Positions 61,901-64,000 of a stretch of DNA of 64,000 nucleotides are shown here, one piece after another. The notes under the pieces were generated by a model. It made no database searches and was not told where the DNA came from. It worked only from the letters and a program-made list of their open reading frames with translations. Positions within the stretch are counted from its first letter, which is position 1. Every line of letters starts with the position of its first letter. Made by a program: the position numbers and the translations under genes. This stretch comes from Globisporangium splendens (lineage: Eukaryota > Oomycota > Peronosporomycetes > Pythiales > Pythiaceae). The stretch lies in assembly GCA_006386115.1 (NCBI GenBank), contig VFIW01000033.1:365826-429825 (forward strand), in the 5' to 3' direction.

Positions 61901-62943
61901 TGCACTGCCGACTCGGCATTGCTCGATTCCTGAGGAGCAATGTAACATATCTGCTCGTGGGTGCCTCGATGCAGTTCTTTCATGAACCGTTTCTGGCTCA
62001 TGACGGGTAGCGTTACCACTTCCGAAGCGTCCTTCGGAGGGTCTTCTAACGCCATCTCATGAATATGAGATCCATCTTCATCAGTGACCATGACACTGAT
62101 GACTTCGCACGAGGAGCCTTGATCAGAGGTCTCCATTGGCGGTACCTTTCCTTCGTCATCGCTCTTCAGTACAGAGCGATGAGCAACCGAAGTCTGTTCT
62201 TTAGACTTTTGGGCGGCTTCTCCATCGAGCATCGTGCTAAGGGGGCCATCGCACACCTTTGCATCATGTTCGTTAACCGACAGCGCGTTGCGCGCCGACG
62301 GGCGGTTAGCCTTGTTCCGCTTCACAGCGGGGTAACTGATCGATTGTTGATTCCAATCGATGATCGGCTGATACTTCTTCAGCCATGGCATTCCAAGGAT
62401 GACATCGAACTTGTCATCTAAATCCAGCCAAATGAAGTCTCCTTCCATTTGGCGTCCATCATGCGTGACACGAAGCCGCGTCACGTGTTTCTCCGTCGTG
62501 ACGGTGGCACCTGTTGCCAACCGCACGGTGATCTTCGACTCGGAGGAACGTGATTCCTCCGAAATTACTCTCGCTAGTGCACGAGCGACATGCGATCGAA
62601 CAAAGTTGTTTGACGCACCCGTGTCTAGCAGTCCCCGCAGAGGGGTCGCAAATCCCTCTGCGGTTATCTCAAGTTGGATGAGCCGATCTCTCGGCTCCTC
62701 CGCAGTCGTGGTAGTCCAGCAGCGCGCGCCATGCACGCTGGGGGCTTGCGTCTCGTGCACCACGATCACACCAGACGCATATTCGCCAGTAGAGCGCCCC
62801 GCGTCTACTGGTGGTTGACGTTTTTTTATTCTTCGCGCGTTGGACGCGAAGAAGTCGTCCGATGTGTGTCTCGGACGCGGGGAGCGGGCTGCGCCGCTCG
62901 GCACTCGTATTGAAAGTGCCCCAGTTTCTGGCAGCGGTGGCAC
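58474..62943 (-). CDS. pol: Chromovirus Pol: protease, RT, RNase H, integrase, chromodomain
   Basis: Open frame of 1489 codons, in the -1 frame relative to gag and overlapping its end by 118 bases, so a frameshift or read-through is likely; the first codon of the open frame is GTG, not a start. Order: aspartic protease (LLDTGASNNFVRSH), RT (FSTIDLRDGFYQI, PQGLTNAPTTFNRC, catalytic SYFDDVFIHSR at about 61199-61210), RNase H (DASDFAIGCALMQ), integrase zinc site (HDAPFRGHPGREKTYL then ACEVCQRVKP), integrase core (SMDFIFGLP, SDRDPRFTAAFW, TDGQTERVNRTLED), GPY/F module (PRYIGPFKVLERIGD) and a C-terminal chromodomain (RWIVEKILAHRD, VRWLGYPPDRDTWEP). This places it among chromoviruses. No internal stops. 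Confidence 0.93.
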   Translation of the reverse strand: MPPLPETGALSIRVPSGAARSPRPRHTSDDFFASNARRIKKRQPPVDAGRSTGEYASGVIVVHETQAPSVHGARCWTTTTAEEPRDRLIQLEITAEGFATPLRGLLDTGASNNFVRSHVARALARVISEESRSSESKITVRLATGATVTTEKHVTRLRVTHDGRQMEGDFIWLDLDDKFDVILGMPWLKKYQPIIDWNQQSISYPAVKRNKANRPSARNALSVNEHDAKVCDGPLSTMLDGEAAQKSKEQTSVAHRSVLKSDDEGKVPPMETSDQGSSCEVISVMVTDEDGSHIHEMALEDPPKDASEVVTLPVMSQKRFMKELHRGTHEQICYIAPQESSNAESAVQRHPLDECFLASSSVMDTDVLGEPTKKERFQAQGWESLKDSPFYGLLKEYEDVFPEEVPSRLPTDKGVRHEIDLKPGTKYCVTRQWPLPREQVKVIDEFFEARRKACQVRESNSPHCSPTFCVKKATGGWRIVHAFSKLNAAAIPAQTPIPRKDVIIDSMQGSTIFSTIDLRDGFYQILMREKDIPLTAVSTPSGILWEWLVMPQGLTNAPTTFNRCVTQQLRPVRDFAPSYFDDVFIHSRASDAASDVEVHKEHLRQLLDLMRKYKLYTNIQKCMFGVDEIPVLGCLVGKNGVRPDPEKIKAINDWPVPTSQKDLRKFLGLAMYLHKYSQNYAGIIRPLSSLLKKDVDWKWSDECQDAFVKVKSSLMEAPVLAIADHERSFYVVCDASDFAIGCALMQRDDADRERVICYQPRQLKPAERNYPVHDKELLAMKYALTKFRVYLLGSKRFTVYTDYASLRTAVKSPHLSQRMARWLSFFAEYEFDVEYKPGRFNVIADALPRRPDFESKANDSKEDRVIAITRESTPTSSLLDDIKRAYATDSNICRVVVSLSDPSDKSLKALDPAQRARLHRYEMRNDVLYYRIDDSDEPRAVVPNDSDLRNRVLFEYHDAPFRGHPGREKTYLALSRDFYWLHQYKWVRKYVRACEVCQRVKPAPVTNAPLRSLPVPTDCWKSVSMDFIFGLPADSSKKTGILAIVDRFSKMVHLSAVPASVTAKQTAQIFLDSVFMLHGMPTEIVSDRDPRFTAAFWQELFRLLGTQLKMSTADHPQTDGQTERVNRTLEDILRSYAHSFTHWNECLPLAEFSINNSVHVSTGHTPFYVNALRHPRVPSILGGMSPPSVTSPLSGGGVREVAASEQAKSAEISHHHGQATAHAAIVDKDIVTTVLQRQAVIRFVRDSIADAVDGQKEQADKSGRKNTNEFQRNSFVLLSTANLPNRVVSSDSNKLLPRYIGPFKVLERIGDAYTLELPPTMRLHPTFYVGRLKAYHRHDDSLVSSSSGDRGREGSQALACDQPRASKAVPRAARASRSSRLARPEVGEPRSPAQRPSADQEDADHSEDAPQSHEQIFPPPAPPLRDSEGNQRWIVEKILAHRDRSSRAKKERVYRVRWLGYPPDRDTWEPAAMLQADVPGLVQQYESRR

Positions 62944-63863
62944 CGCAGCTTGCGCTTGTTGGCGGGTCTCTTCGGAGCCGCCGAAGCTTGAACCAACGAG
63001 AGATCCATTGGTTCGGATCCACTGTAACGTGGAGGAGGTCTCGCGTGCCGGAACTGCGCGGCGCGGTAAGGGAACGCGCGAAGCCGTGCTTGCTTCGCGC
63101 TAAAGTCTTCCTGAAGCGCCAGAGCGATTGCTTGCTCTAGCGTTTCCGGGTATTCCCGGAACAGGTAGGTCTTGACGGGACCATCCACCAAACCTTTCAT
63201 AAACGTGGCGACTTGCGTCGCCATGTCGATCGGCTCTGACACGATACTTGATACCAAGTATCGGGCATGCTGGATATACGCGTGGAGATCGCGTTTATCC
63301 TGTCGGATTTCGAGAAATTCCGTGCGAGTACGGAATTCCGACTTTGGTGGCTCAAAGGCGGCACGGATGTCGCCTTTAAACTCCGAAGGTGTGGAGAAAC
63401 AACCATGGTCGGCCATTCGGCGACCAAATGCCCAGCTCTTGGCTCTCCCAGCGAGCTTGGACATCGCGAAATCGACCTGTTGCTCCGGATCGTAGATTTG
63501 CCCGGAGCGAATGGCGGCATCGATTTCGACGAACCATCGGAGGAGAGGCTCATTGTCTCCTCCGCCATACTTCGCGACTTCAAGCCTCACAGGCTTTTGT
63601 CGTGGGAACTGTACCTGCGCGGGTTGCTTCTCTTCCACGGTCTTCTGCCTCCTTCTGCAGGAACCCGATCGCCGTGAGGCGATGTTGATCCTGCGACAGG
63701 GTGGCAAGGATGGCGAACACGGCCTTTTCGCCGATGATCGTCCTCATCCGTTGGAAGGCACTCCACTCGAGATCACTCAAGTGGAGGTAATCCTCCCGGT
63801 TGATCGTCGCACTCGCGGTTTCCGCGGGTTCGAGATTCATCATCGGTTCTTCGTCAGTACTCA
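62826..63863 (-). pseudogene. gag: Chromovirus Gag with a frame break
   Basis: The first ATG on the minus strand is at 63863 (MSTDEEPMMNLEPAETAS). That frame ends at 63580, while the main capsid and nucleocapsid body (VAKYGGGDNEPLLRWFVEID, MSKLAGRAKSWAF, FLEIRQDKRDLHAYIQHARY) runs in the +1 frame to 62826 with no ATG of its own at its start. The change must occur within 63580-63707. The CCHC zinc knuckle is CHRCQKLGHFQYEC. Retroelement Gag packages the RNA and forms the particle. The shift may be a real mutation or a one-base assembly error. Confidence 0.8.
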
Positions 63864-64000
63864 TTACTGACGGCTCCCGCTCTGTGGTTGGACGGACCAC
63901 AAAGTGCTACCAGGTGTAACGGGACTCGTTGCACGGCGTACACGTGCGTTGAGGAAGCGCAGGTGAAAGGAAGGGAGCTTTGCGCGTTACCGTGCAAATT

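Larger units (their letters stand above)
56286..64000 (-). mobile_element. Ty3/Gypsy chromovirus, 5' end beyond the window
   Basis: Minus-strand element inserted into retrotransposon copy 2. From its 3' end: LTR, polypurine tract, antisense ORF (+), pol, gag, leader. The 5' LTR and primer-binding site are not in the window: 63864-64000 has no match to the 3' LTR. The leader is therefore at least 137 bases. Confidence 0.88.

Noticed and set aside
63895..64000. Possible 5' LTR end and primer-binding site (ttacacctggtagcac on the minus strand)
   Set aside because: Resembles an LTR tip plus a weak initiator-Met primer site, but the sequence outside it does not match the 3' LTR at 56286-57138.
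1..64000. CRISPR array, tRNA or rRNA genes
   Set aside because: No spaced identical short repeats, no cloverleaf with CCA-type context and no rRNA blocks were recognised by eye; a tRNA scan could still find one I missed.

Overview
The window looks like oomycete nuclear DNA (Peronosporales/Pythiales type). Evidence: genes are compact and closely spaced, with short GT-AG introns or none. Typical eukaryotic housekeeping genes (RPB2, RPL31, cyclin B, PUF60, class A DnaJ) sit beside unusual fusions such as LisH with a plant-like cystathionine beta-lyase and SAPS-PH-PH-FYVE. The non-LTR elements carry an RNase H domain upstream of the reverse transcriptase, a trait I recall from oomycete Utopia elements. 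No species can be named from the sequence alone.

Layout. 1-46 kb is gene-rich: an unidentified 5'-truncated gene (1-1383), LisH/cystathionine beta-lyase (-), a double tetraspanin (+), a calponin-homology coiled-coil protein (-), RPB2 (-), a SAPS/PH/PH/FYVE protein (-), an RP2/TBCC protein (+), PUF60 (+), Yippee-like (-) and cyclin B (+) sharing a divergent promoter, a Ydj1-type DnaJ (+), RPL31 (-), then three tandem genes (33.4-42.7 kb) whose proteins all begin MGC.QS and carry Glu/Val/Ala-rich repeats, two of them with a PX domain, and finally a RhoGEF-like gene (-). The middle gene of the trio contains a long tandem repeat with an N-gap and many frame breaks that look like assembly damage.

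46-64 kb is mobile DNA built on a U1 snRNA gene. A full-length U1 gene (46005-46169) is followed at once by a non-LTR retrotransposon with an intact ORF of about 1800 codons (zinc fingers, RNase H, RT, CCHC and restriction-like endonuclease). That element ends directly against a second U1 copy lacking nucleotides 1-10, which is itself followed, at the same base, by a second, diverged element of the same family. The two U1 copies share an identical 161-bp block. The simplest reading is repeated insertion into one U1 site with a 161-bp target-site duplication that leaves the upstream U1 intact.

The second element is cut at 56285 by a minus-strand Ty3/Gypsy chromovirus (3' LTR 56286-57138, polypurine tract, pol with GPY/F and chromodomain, gag with a frame break) that runs off the right edge. 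Between its pol and 3' LTR lies a 536-codon ORF on the opposite strand that overlaps the chromodomain-coding end of pol in antisense; I do not recognise its product.

ORF starts were checked by eye: several long open frames begin with GTG or TTG, and for these the first ATG is used where the gene allows it. Intron borders were placed by reading GT/AG sites and keeping frame and family similarity; they are not confirmed by transcripts.
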